In this document: piece by piece, positions 1 to 8,615 of the stretch
How the letters are laid out: every line of letters starts with the position of its first letter
Position numbering within the stretch: the stretch's first letter is position 1
From: Smittium culicis
Lineage: Eukaryota > Kickxellomycota > Harpellomycetes > Harpellales > Legeriomycetaceae
Direction of reading: 5' to 3'
Length of the DNA: 13,344 nt
Assembly (NCBI GenBank): GCA_001970855.1
Contig: LSSN01001205.1
Coordinates: 1-13,344, forward strand
Notes under the pieces: model-generated
Told to the model about the DNA's origin: nothing
Databases searched by the model: none
What the model saw: the letters and a program-made list of their open reading frames with translations, nothing else
Translations under genes and position numbers: made by a program

Positions 1-93
1 GCCATGGAGCGCATCAGGGACGAACTGGGCATAACCTCAGTGTTCTCGAGCAAGAGAGCAGCCCATAAGCGTATATACTGCTTTGGTTTATAA
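1..93 (+). CDS. C-terminal end of an unidentified ORF, cut by the window edge
   Basis: The frame from base 1 is open for 30 codons and ends in TAA at 91-93. Base composition is clearly richer in GC than the DNA just downstream, which suggests real coding sequence rather than a chance frame. The visible peptide includes RIRDELGI near its start and ends IYCFGL. The 'ELGI' plus basic, Arg/Lys-rich tail vaguely resembles the extreme C-termini of some fungal LINE-type reverse transcriptases, but this is too short to name a family. It could equally be the last exon of a host gene. The true start lies outside the window. Confidence 0.4.
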   Translation, partial: AMERIRDELGITSVFSSKRAAHKRIYCFGL

Positions 94-471
94 TTACTAA
101 TTTGGAATTTAGCCGTGTAAATAAATATGCTGTTTCATTTTATTATCTAATAAATAAATAGCCATTTATTTACCTGGCTACATTATAGTATCAAACATAA
201 TTTTATGAAATTATCAGAACAAATTTATTACGATTCAAAAAACATATATTTACATGGTCAAAAGACTTTTTCCGATGGTTTTTTTTGAGATTTTGAATTA
301 ACTATTTTATAATCCATTGTATTACTATATTTATCATCATACTTTATACACTTATAATAATAAATTAAATAAAACACTAAATTTAAATACCTTACTTTTC
401 TAATCAAATTAATAAATAAATTCAGATAAGTTAAGTTCATAACAATAACATAAGTGACCCACGTCAAAATC
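94..471. other. AT-rich intergenic stretch, no gene seen
   Basis: Almost pure A+T sequence with no recognisable coding, RNA gene or repeat. A 71-codon minus-strand frame crosses it, but its composition (Ile, Tyr, Asn, Leu, Lys) is what random AT-rich DNA gives. Confidence 0.6.
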
Positions 472-870
472 ATGGATCCTCGATCTCACCAAGGCACCGA
501 TGAAGGCCCGGATGGCTACATGAGTGACCGAGATCGCCAGGTGGATAAAAAATTTTGCTCTCAAGATTCAAACGGTCAGACTATCACCACGATAGAAGAC
601 CGGAAACGACGAAATTACCTTTCTGTCATCCACCTTATAGAACGTGGATCTCAAAATCGACAAAAAAGGCAACTGGCTTGACCTTCAAGCATATTATCCG
701 GACCTGAAACTGAGCCTTCAGAACATTGGGAGAATGCTTATCTGCACATTCCTGACCGCCCAGATCCTGTTGAACATGAAAATCTTCGGCCAAAATTTAT
801 GGTTTTTTGACTATATTGGATCTTTTATGTGTTTGAAACGGTTGGTCACATACTTCTGAGCCGAAACTAG
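472..870 (+). pseudogene. GC-richer reading frame broken by two in-frame TGA codons
   Basis: An ATG at 472, just after an in-frame TAA at 451, opens a frame of 69 codons beginning MDPRSHQGTDEG and rich in Asp, Arg and Gln. It meets TGA at 679-681. The same frame then stays open and still looks protein-like (for example SEHWENAYLHIPDRPDPVEH) until TGA at 808-810, and again until TAG at 868-870. The GC content is well above the flanks and drops abruptly at both ends. I infer a decayed coding region, perhaps part of a transposable element together with the fragment at 1-93. I do not recognise the family. Alternatives are a short host ORF (472-681) or readthrough of TGA. Confidence 0.35.
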
Positions 871-1010
871 TGGTGAAATCAATGATTATTTAAGATCATT
901 AGTATAATATATATACTGGTTAATTATTGCGAAAAAATTTTCTTTCTAATTTCAAATATGAGCCGTTATATCTAGATGAAAAAATCTTGGGGTGGAATCT
1001 AAAAAATTAT

Positions 1011-1205
1011 TTGACCCTTTCCCCTCCAACACTCTTTAAAAAAGTGAATTTATTGACCCGATAGTCATTTATAAGATTCTTTATTATTTGCTTTTTTTGA
1101 ATTATACCAATATATCTTAAGGAATCGGAATTAATTGGTTTTCATTGAACGCAGTTAGCTATATTTGGTCATCCAAAAATAGCCTACCGCGCGGGAAAGG
1201 GTTAA
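1011..1205 (-). mobile_element. piggyBac-like MITE, copy A
   Basis: The left edge reads TTGA then CCCTTTCCCC. The right edge reads GCGGGAAAGGG then TTAA. The core is 187 bp with terminal inverted repeats of the form CCCTTTCCC, flanked by TTAA (left copy changed by one base). It carries no ORF. Read on the minus strand, it lines up along its whole length with copy B at 5816-6011: the sub-terminal ACCAAATATAGC block, the GCAAATAATAAA block and the TCAATAAATTC...TTTAAAGAGTG block occur in the same order. TTAA target sites plus CCC-starting ends are the hallmark of piggyBac-superfamily elements, so this is probably a non-autonomous member. Confidence 0.72.
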
Positions 1206-1740
1206 TCAACTTGGATATGTTAAAACCTGTAGAATTTTGAATATGAAATGGTTTGATTTTTGAATGAAATCCATGCGTATTGAGTTCTTATACTGAATAT
1301 TAAAGTTATTCGCCAGATCCTTTGAGCGTATTCCAGGTGGTATGGATTATTTACGAGAAATGAAGGGATATCCTACGAAAAAAATTAATTTTTGCAATTA
1401 TATACTATTAAATACCGATTGACCGTATCTATTACTTTTATACGTTTAATATTTCGTTTAGGCTAATAAAAAACGTCATCTCTTTATACTTATACATATT
1501 TAATTTTACTGGAACGATAAAAATATTAGATACTATCTGGTAAAATAAAATACAAAATTGTAATTGATGCAAGGTTTATTAAAGATAATATCATATTTAA
1601 ACAACTTCCTCTGGTGGTCTACCTGCTGCGCACTTAATGGAATTAGGATCAATCTATGAGCTGAAAGGTCCTCGCAGGCATTACTTCAAGTAGATTTGAA
1701 AGTCTAAATTGCATGCATTTATATTATCAAGCCAATTCGG
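1206..1740. other. Gene-free AT-rich stretch
   Basis: No convincing coding frame, RNA gene or repeat was seen. Towards the right side (from about 1600) the GC content rises, leading into the decayed frame described next. Confidence 0.5.
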
Positions 1741-2085
1741 ATAAAAACGAATTCGCAGAGATATTTGAGCTTCAAGCCAGGGCTTACATTTAACAGGATT
1801 AATAAAAAGTGGTATCATATCCAAACGATGGAATTATCGACTGGTCTTTCATAATTTAAGACTCTAAACTCTGAGATCCGTTTTGCTGTTAAACGCTGGA
1901 CTTGCGCACAAAGACTTCTCCAGGCCGTGCTGAACATACCTGTTCACCCTTATTTTCGATATACCTCCTTTGAAATAGATGACTGTGAATCCTTCAACTC
2001 TATTAGAAAATAACCATTTATAGTATTGGCGGTTCAACAAATAAGAATAAGCAATCTTTGTTAGCGAATAAAATAAATTATTAAA
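1741..2085 (+). pseudogene. Decayed frame resembling part of a retroelement reverse transcriptase
   Basis: Reading codons from 1741, the plus strand is open except for TAA at 1852 and ends in TAA at 2011-2013. The stretch 1921-1980 reads AVLNIPVHPYFRYTSFEID. This resembles the part of DIRS/Ty3-type reverse transcriptases that reads 'DAYLHIPVHP..R.YL.F', where the first catalytic Asp lies. Here that Asp is not visible. After a presumed frameshift near 2013, another frame gives YSIGGSTNK, compatible with a worn 'FGLST.P' motif. No YxDD box is present. I infer an old, inactive fragment. The minus-strand 82-codon frame over the same bases is probably its shadow. Moderate to low certainty. Confidence 0.35.
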
Positions 2086-2252
2086 TAAAGCTATTCTCAA
2101 ATAAGCCTGCAATTTTGAATTCCAAATAACCAGTTTAGATTAGTTTATCTATGAAAAAGTAATCAAATTGATTCTTGGTTAATAAACTCGTGATTTTTTT
2201 CAACTATGAACACTTACTTGAAAAAATTCGATTGCAAAACCCTGTAAATACT

Positions 2253-2720
2253 ATGTACTCCGCGCTAATAGAACTCGAAACTGAGCTAAATGATCATACA
2301 TATGGCTTTGAATCCTTTTATTTGCTCCAAGATGTAATCCCACCTTACTATCATCTTTATATTTAATGCTATATTATTTAAAATTGAATTCTATAGAAAT
2401 CTTCAGACTCTTATGCAACTGCATATATACAGCTACTAGAAGGCGAACTTATCCTAATCGAACATTCTCAATCCAATTACTCTATTATCAAATCTATTTC
2501 TGATCATCAATCTATCAAAAATGATGTTGAAATCCCGCAAAGCTTCAAAAATATTATTATTCAAAAAATCAATTGTTCTAGTACTAGGAAATTTGAACTA
2601 AATAAAAACTTTGAATCTTTGACGGCGTTATTAAGGGAAAATAGCTTGCTTTTTCAGCAAAATATGTATTCCGAATTGGTCTCGAAATTATTAAAAAATC
2701 CTTCTCCTAGAAAATTTTAA
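2253..2720 (+). CDS. Small two-exon gene, uncharacterised 134-aa protein
   Basis: I join 2253-2333 to 2397-2720. The proposed intron starts GTAATC, ends CTATAG, and is spliced in phase 0. Across the junction the protein reads LLQD/KSSDSYAT, and both exons have the same look: short amphipathic helices rich in Leu, Ile, Glu and Ser. The start is the first in-frame ATG. The frame is open for 26 codons upstream of it but has no ATG, and no AG allows an upstream acceptor. No signal peptide, membrane span, Cys pairs or catalytic motif is visible. The C-terminus is basic (NPSPRKF). I do not recognise the family. A small helical subunit of a larger complex is a guess. It converges with the RING gene, stops 137 bp apart. 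Confidence 0.6.
2334..2396 (+). other. Intron of the 134-aa gene
   Basis: 63 nt, GTAATC...CTATAG, extremely AT-rich, in-frame stops inside, phase 0. Inferred from continuity of the two open frames. Confidence 0.6.
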
Positions 2721-2765
2721 TTTTATTGCTTAATTTTTTTTTATTCTAAATTGCTACAAATTCTT

Positions 2766-2818
2766 TTTATTGAAGGTAATTCACTATTATTAACTGTTCT
2801 ACTAATTCAATGAATAAA
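2766..2818. terminator. Overlapping polyadenylation signals of convergent genes
   Basis: AATAAA at 2813-2818 (+) lies about 93 nt after the stop of the orphan gene. TTTATT at 2766-2771, which is AATAAA on the minus strand, lies about 87 nt after the stop of the RING gene. If both are used, the two transcripts overlap tail to tail by some tens of bases. Hexamers of this kind are frequent by chance in AT-rich DNA. Confidence 0.35.
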
Positions 2819-2857
2819 GATAAAAATCTAATTTCTAAAAATTAACTCAATTGCATA

Positions 2858-3805
2858 TCAATTGGAATGTAGGTTGAATCTACAAGTAGGACATATTCCA
2901 GCGCATGTTTTTACCCAAGTATCCATGCACTCTAAATGAAAATAGTGGTTACAAGGTATCTTCCTGATCAATTCTTCCTCTTTTATATTCTCCAAGCATA
3001 TTAAACACTCGAGCTCTACGCTACATTTAACTACTACCTCAGGTCCACTTTGCGAGTTTATACTAAGCTTTTCTTTATTTTCATCGAATTTTTCCCCATC
3101 CCTATTGTCTCTTATTTCAACAACTTGTGCTTCTTTGTTTTCGAAAATATTTCCATTTTCTTTTCTTCCTAATGCTCTTACTTTTTGTTCAGATTCACTA
3201 GAAAGTTCACACTTTTCTTTTTCTTTACACTCTTCGTTTATTTTTTGATCTTTACACTGTACTTCTGATATACATTCAAGCAATGTTGCTGTTTTATACC
3301 CATCCAATTCTAACTGTGTCAATACTGGCGTCGAATATTTCCCTCTGACTTCTCGAACTGGTTGTCTTGAAACTATGTGAATTCTATCTTCAGAGTTTTC
3401 TTCCCTAGCTCTGTTTTTCAACTTTACGAATCTGTATAATATAACTGAATTTTATAATAAAAACATCACATTTTATTTAAAACAAGACTTTATAATATAT
3501 TTAGAGTTTTTTTCAAAAGATATCACATCAACTATTAAATTTATATTCGTATTTTACTTACTTGTAATTAAAAATATCAAAATTCCGCAAACTATCATCG
3601 ATAGAGCATTCATATTTGGTATTACAGAACTACAATTTATACAATCATAATCTTCTGTAAATCGGTTGTAGCAGTATGTTTTATCACCAAACTGTCTACA
3701 TTTTTCTTTATTTATGTCGCTAAAGCCCGTAGAATTTAGTGTTTCTGAATTTGGATAGCCAGATACATAGCTCGCCATAATTATTAATGTTAAAAAATGT
3801 GCCAT
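2858..3805 (-). CDS. Single-pass membrane RING-H2 protein, probable E3 ubiquitin ligase
   Basis: Two exons on the minus strand, 3805-3562 and 3444-2858, encode 276 aa. The 5' splice site is the consensus GTAAGT, the acceptor is TTCAG, phase 1. Residues 1-16 look like a signal peptide. Residues 17-65 form a short lumenal or extracellular part with four Cys (36, 45, 55, 58) and two N-glycosylation sequons (N24, N57). Residues about 66-85 are a transmembrane helix completed by the splice (FLIT/IILYRFVK), followed by basic residues. A long charged linker precedes a RING-H2 finger with ligands C228, C231, C246, H248, H251, C254, C266 and C269. The layout recalls PA-TM-RING and ATL ligases but lacks a PA domain. 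RING-H2 domains recruit E2 enzymes. The substrate is unknown. Confidence 0.82.
3445..3561 (-). other. Intron of the RING-H2 gene
   Basis: 117 nt, GTAAGT at the donor and TTCAG at the acceptor. It interrupts the coding sequence inside the transmembrane helix. A second acceptor (ACAG, 12 nt downstream) would need the other donor (GTAAAA) to keep frame and would shorten the membrane helix, so I prefer the pair given. Confidence 0.75.
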
Positions 3806-5815
3806 TTCGTTTATTATCTATATTCCTGGTTTTTTGCTCTAATCTCTCTGTTTAACCAATTTATTGTGATTTTTGGGCTCCTATACTGTTTACAAAATCG
3901 TATATATATTTAGTAATATTATCCTTTATTTTTAGACAGGAATACCTAATTCCTACTAAAGCCCGACCGAAAATTTTCAAAAAATAAACTAAAGGTTTAA
4001 TAGAAAAAAAACCCAGCTATCTATATAAATTTAGTTTATCTAAAAGAGATGTACTTTCGCAAAATGTTGGCTATTTTTTGATTCATTGATTCAGAACAAA
4101 TTATAAAGCCATAAAATTAAAAAAATAGTGAAAAATTCACGTATTTAAAAGGTTGTAAAATCAAAAAATCTGTTCTCAAACCCCCACTTTTTTTTGTAGA
4201 TATAAATCTTGGTTATCTATCACTTAATAATCAGTATATATGTCTGAGCACCACTTATAGGTAACAATCATCACCCCCCCCTCCTCACCTAAATATTTTA
4301 ATTCAATTAATAAAAATAAAAATATATATACTTCTCCACGTTTAATTTTTTTTTTATAAGCAATAAATAAATGCCAATACCAAAAAGCCTAATAATTCGC
4401 TTTATTGTATTCATTCATTCCTTATCCTGGTATTTTAATATATATAATACTTTTATTATTATTTTACTTCATCTAATGTTTATTATTCCTTTAGCCTTCC
4501 AATAAATGTCCAATATAAAACTTTAATATTAATAGTAATTTTAATATATAACAATTAAAATAAAATGCACATAAAAAAGTATAAAAGTAGGATAAATATA
4601 ACCCCAAAGCCATATCAACTATTTCTAACAATCAACTTTCTTTATTCGATTCAAATATTTATTGGCTATAATAATGCAGGCTTGGTGATGCGAGAAGCCT
4701 TTGCGAAATTAATTCTTTTTTTTTTTTTAACTTTTAATGGGTTGGTTATTCACATTCGAATGAGCATTGACACTTAAGGATTGAGGATCAATGAACAGAA
4801 CCACTGTAACTTTTCAAAAATAAATTAAACTAGGTTTTTATCGTTTTGAAATATTTTTTTATGAAATCATTTAGTTATTAATCACCCCTGAAAAAGCTAT
4901 TTAAGCCACCATTTCGATTAAACAATGATAAATTTCGATGAGTTAGATTGATTTTATTGATTTCTAAAATTACAGTAAATATCGTTATTTTAACAACAAA
5001 AACTAAAAAATCATTATTCTTTTCATATTTAAAAGAAGTGTTAGTATGCGCCATCATAATTACAATAATGATTGAAAAGGGTATCACACATATACTCGGT
5101 TCGAAGTAAAGATTGATCATTTTACGATGAAGATTTTATATAAGTGCTCTTTTTTAATATAATTTTATTTGATAAACTAGTTTATTAGATATAAACGCTA
5201 TTCAGGAATTAAAAATTTTTTTGAGATTTTAAATAGATAAATTAACATGTAACAGAAAGATAATATAAAAAAAATATAATTTAATTTAAAAGAGAATATC
5301 AGATTAATGTTACGTGAGTGTTCTTTGTTTACTAGGAAATTTATAAAAACTTCACAGGTTAGAGATAAAGGTTATTATCTATAAATTTTTGTACGGTTAA
5401 AAATTTTATGAATCATAAAGCAAACTTTTTCCATGCTCTAGCCAAAAATAAAATGATGGTCTAATAACGTTTTTTTTTTCTTGACTATTTATTATAGTTG
5501 ATGGGAATTAAAAATATTCAAAAATGTATGATACGAGTAAAATAGAAGGTAATAATCGCTGATAATTATTAGTATTGATATGATGAATTTATTTAGATTG
5601 GAAAAGTTAGATTTTGGTTAACAAGGACAAGAGATAGTAATTATAATGTGGAAATTATACAAATAAAATACGTAGCAAACTAATTAGAATTTTTTTGTTC
5701 AGCATATATCGCACTAAAAATCTGTATCCATTTGATGGATGAAATGTCATTTACATATCTTTTGGTGGGTGGGGCAGGTATCGATGTTAAGCAGTATAAT
5801 AGAAGTTATTATACG
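3806..5815. other. Two kilobases of AT-rich DNA without a convincing gene
   Basis: Only short frames of AT-driven composition are present (for example near 4565-4777 on plus and 4878-5120 on minus). I saw runs of C at 4274-4281, several A or T homopolymers, and a small hairpin at 4678-4700 (AGGCTT, 11-nt loop, AAGCCT). The promoter of the RING gene should lie just right of 3805, but no specific element is recognisable. Confidence 0.5.
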
Positions 5816-6011
5816 TTAACCCTTTCCTGGGTGGTAGACTAATTTTGGTCTACCAAATATAGCCAACTATACTTAAAATATTTTAATTCAGAGCTTCATT
5901 AAAATAATGTTTTATTGTGTTATAGCAGCAAATGATAAATTTGCTTATAAATCATAAACGAATCAATAAATTCGTTTTTTTTTTAAAGAGTGATATGCGG
6001 GAAAGGATTAG
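5816..6011 (+). mobile_element. piggyBac-like MITE, copy B
   Basis: It starts TTAA then CCCTTTCCTGGG and ends GCGGGAAAGG, one changed base, then TTAG (a one-base variant of TTAA). The core is about 188 bp, matching the 187 bp of copy A. There is no coding capacity. Just inside the left end is a perfect 8-bp inverted repeat, TGGTAGAC at 5832-5839 and GTCTACCA at 5848-5855, followed by AAATATAGCC. Near the right end is AATCAATAAATTCG, a T run, then TTTAAAGAGTG, all shared with copy A in opposite orientation. Mobilised, if at all, by a piggyBac-type transposase encoded elsewhere. Confidence 0.75.
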
Positions 6012-6213
6012 AACTAAGCTAGTGCAAATGTATAATAAAGGTACATAAGCAAGGGAATGAAGGAACGCATAAAAATCTGGTTTTATATGTCTAGTAAAAC
6101 TAAAATGCGATTGTAAACTACGTTTAGTTAATAATGTGTCTAGATTAATTTATTGGAGCATAGCAGTCAAAATTAGGCAGCGAAAACAACGGTATGATAA
6201 AAATTACAAGGAT

Positions 6214-6399
6214 ATGGCTAATGAATGTTTAAATTGTGGTAGGTTTAAGAGGGAGAAGGGAGATATATATGTATGTAATAATGCTAGTATGTTTATTATT
6301 GAGTTGGAAAAATCTAAATTAAGTGGTGCTACATATAAAACAAGTTTTTACAATTGGAAAAATCCAGAAATTATTTGCATGAAAATTCATACGTGCTAG
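6214..6399 (+). CDS. Small Cys-containing ORF, doubtful
   Basis: From the first in-frame ATG (6214) the frame gives 61 codons. A few more codons are open upstream, back to a TAA at 6130. The peptide has CLNC then, about 14 residues on, another Cys (GDIYVCNN), followed by SKLSGATYKTSFYNW and a terminal CMKIHTC. A CxxC followed by 'GxIxxC...' and a later 'SKL' loosely recalls the zinc-binding N-terminal part of ISXO2-like DDE transposases, but half the motif is missing. It could be a transposon fragment or chance. It lies just right of MITE B and ends 71 bp before the glycosyltransferase stop. Confidence 0.25.
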   Translation: MANECLNCGRFKREKGDIYVCNNASMFIIELEKSKLSGATYKTSFYNWKNPEIICMKIHTC

Positions 6400-6469
6400 A
6401 GGCTATTTTATAGAAAAAATTATGATGAGTGATGAGCGATAAGAATTAGGGGTATAATTAGCTAAAGAT

Positions 6470-7363
6470 TTAGGTGTTGACCTTTCTGCCAAGTTTTAGT
6501 TGGACACCCGAGGCAAAGTATTCTTTGTGCAAGATTTTAGTGATGTCGTTCTGCATGTAATAGAGATTTTTATATTGAGATTTAGCATCTAGGCATTCTT
6601 TAATGACGCTACCAAACCAGAGATCTTCTTCGAATGAGTCGGGAGACTCTACGTGGCAGTTGCAATAATGGCGGAAAAGAGAGCTGCTGAGGGCATAAAA
6701 GTTGCCACCATTGAAAACAGTGTCATATCTGGTGATTAGGTTTCCGTAGTATATGTATTTGTGATGGTTATCAGCAATGAATTTCAAAACGCCGTGGACG
6801 TAGTTTTTATCGAGGATAGCGTCAAAGTCCATTTTGACATAAACTTTAAATGTGTTCAGGTGCTTGCATACATAATTAAACAGGTCGAATGTTTTTTCAG
6901 GCAATGTGTAGTAGTCATACGTTCTATTGGATACTATATCGCAGTTTGGGCGGAGATCGTCATAGTCGCAAAAAGTCAATATGTTCAGATCAGAGTAAAA
7001 ATTTTTTAGAAAAGTGATACTTTCTATCTTTGATATTGGGACTATTATTTGATACTCGCTATAGATGTCGCGTATATTGCCAGAGGCATAGTATTTGAGC
7101 GGGAGTTTTATAGCTTCGATGTTATTGGCTTTGTCGAAAAACGCCATTTTTTGCAAAGTAGAATCGCTTACTTTCCAGCTTGAATTGCTGGTGGAAAGGA
7201 CTTTTTTTTCCGGAGCATTTTCAATAGAATTACGCAGAGGTTGTTGATTTGCTTTTATTTGCTGAGATTCAAAAAGACGGTATATAATTAAAGTTAGCAC
7301 AGCGTTGACCAGTATTAGGGAAGATAGGAGTATAGTATTTTTATATTTCGATATCAAGCTCAT
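6470..7363 (-). CDS. Type II membrane glycosyltransferase, GT31 (galactosyltransferase/fringe-like)
   Basis: 297 aa, single exon, ATG at 7363, TAA at 6470-6472. A short cytosolic tail (residues 1-9) is followed by one membrane anchor at about 10-31 and a polar stem at about 32-80: the type II layout of Golgi glycosyltransferases. The lumenal domain carries the GT31 landmarks in order. YVKMDFDAIL (about 175-184) contains the DxD metal and nucleotide-sugar motif D179-x-D181. FNGGNFYALS (217-226) corresponds to the glycine-rich 'GGxxYxLS' block, and EEDLWFGSVI (245-254) to the 'EDVxxG' block with the likely catalytic acid. Expected reaction: transfer of galactose or N-acetylhexosamine from a UDP-sugar to a glycan in the secretory pathway. 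Acceptor and linkage cannot be told. Several Cys (132, 141, 234, 236) could pair. Confidence 0.72.
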   Translation of the reverse strand: MSLISKYKNTILLSSLILVNAVLTLIIYRLFESQQIKANQQPLRNSIENAPEKKVLSTSNSSWKVSDSTLQKMAFFDKANNIEAIKLPLKYYASGNIRDIYSEYQIIVPISKIESITFLKNFYSDLNILTFCDYDDLRPNCDIVSNRTYDYYTLPEKTFDLFNYVCKHLNTFKVYVKMDFDAILDKNYVHGVLKFIADNHHKYIYYGNLITRYDTVFNGGNFYALSSSLFRHYCNCHVESPDSFEEDLWFGSVIKECLDAKSQYKNLYYMQNDITKILHKEYFASGVQLKLGRKVNT

Positions 7364-8359
7364 GTTAGGGTATTCAATGCAATAGTTGATTTCAGTATCG
7401 GCATTTCATAAAATTATTATTATAAGAGCAATTATTAGTTGTATTAATTTTAATATATTTGGAGTCTGAATATGTGTTGATAATGGTATTCGGGAAAGTA
7501 GGTGTTTTGCACTAAATTTGACTATTAAATAAAATTTCCAGCCAGACTTTTAGAGCAAAATTGAAAGTGATGGAATTAACTAGGGAATTAATCAATATGT
7601 ATTATTATAAAGGAAAGTTCTTGAACATTTTGCTTGAAATAATCCACAAAGACTACATAGATTTTTCTTGATTTTTCCAAGATTTAATTTTTATGATGAG
7701 CTTATAGCTTATTAGCTAATGTATAAATAATTAGTATATGGGTAACTGCTGTTTATAAACTTATGAGGTTGTTTTCTCGTAAAAGAGGTGAATATTTTTT
7801 TCTGAAATTGGTGTAAGAAATATTTGATTTAAGATGTTTTTTTTTTAATGCACGAAAAGCTAAATTTAATACTATTTAGCGCAAATTGATTTGTAATATG
7901 TTCCTGGATTGTTTTTCACAGAGTGAAATAAACTATTCCGTAAAACCGCTTTTATATGCCAAAAATATAACTATTATTTTAAACTGTTGCTCTTATTGAT
8001 TAATTTTTTTGATAAGCGAACGTGGATCTATCTTTAAATATTATGCGCCATTTATTCTCCAATGCTTATATAGGATTAAGAGCTAGTTCATTTGCGCATG
8101 TTTTTAATTTTGTTGATTATTTGTATCTCTAAATATGTAAGCCAATAAGTTAGCAATATCCAATTATAAACTAATCTTATGAATCTCTATTTGCCTTCAA
8201 TTATAAATTGAATTTCTAGACTAAAAATAGAATTTGCAGTTGAGGCTATAACCTGTTTTCTGGAAAATGTTATAGTGATAACACGTTTCCTTTTTCAGCA
8301 ACTAATACCAAACAAAATTTTTAGTAAATTTTGTATTAATAAAAGTAAATCATTATGCT
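7364..8359. other. AT-rich kilobase upstream of the glycosyltransferase, no clear gene
   Basis: It should contain the promoter of the GT31-like gene next to 7363. A plus-strand frame around 7537-7671 stays open for about 45 codons, has an ATG near 7571 and a protein-like composition, and follows a possible acceptor (TTTCCAG). I cannot link it to other exons, so it is not called. Confidence 0.45.
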
Positions 8360-8538
8360 TTATCCCGTCCATACATCATATACTATTTTAGATCTACCAA
8401 ATCTAGCCAACAGCACTAAATAAAAATAATATCTTCTTATTGGTTCATTTAACATTTTGTTAATTTTTTAGTAGCAGCAAATAATAATCGTAAGAAGCAA
8501 CGCGTTTTTTTATAGAGCGTTAAAAGGGAAAAGGTTAT
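8360..8538 (+). mobile_element. piggyBac-like MITE, copy C (worn)
   Basis: The left end is TTAT then CCCGTCC, the right end GGGAAAAGG then TTAT. The core is about 171 bp. From the left edge the first 49 bases align with copy B without a gap: both reach CTACCAAAT(A/C)TAGCC at the same offset. It also shares AGCAGCAAAT(A/G)ATAA and the GCGTTTTTTT...AGAGCGT block near the right end. The ends and interior are more diverged than in A and B, so it is probably the oldest of the three copies. Confidence 0.65.
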
Positions 8539-8615
8539 AAACTATAGATAACAAAGTTTAAACATTAGTTGTGATTATTGGAAAAGTACAAAAACTAAAA
8601 TCAAAAGAAATAATA

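Noticed and set aside
258..473. 71-codon minus-strand ORF
   Set aside because: Composition is Ile/Tyr/Leu/Lys/Asn as expected from AT-rich DNA, with no motif. ORFs of this size arise by chance here.
1864..2112. 82-codon minus-strand ORF
   Set aside because: Overlaps the plus-strand RT-like relic. No family resemblance on the minus strand, so treated as a shadow.
4678..4760. Possible C/D snoRNA (TGATG box beside a hairpin)
   Set aside because: No matching D box (CTGA) at a plausible distance, and the stem is only 6 bp with an 11-nt loop.
4565..4777. 70-codon plus-strand ORF
   Set aside because: Contains a long T homopolymer that creates the Phe run, and has no recognisable domain or conserved neighbour.
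4878..5120. 80-codon minus-strand ORF with hydrophobic N-terminus
   Set aside because: Hydrophobicity comes from AT-rich codons. No motif or splice partner seen.
6761..7009. Plus-strand ORF inside the glycosyltransferase gene
   Set aside because: Antisense shadow of a well-supported gene. The same applies to 8816-9019, 9118-9411 and 11646-11879.
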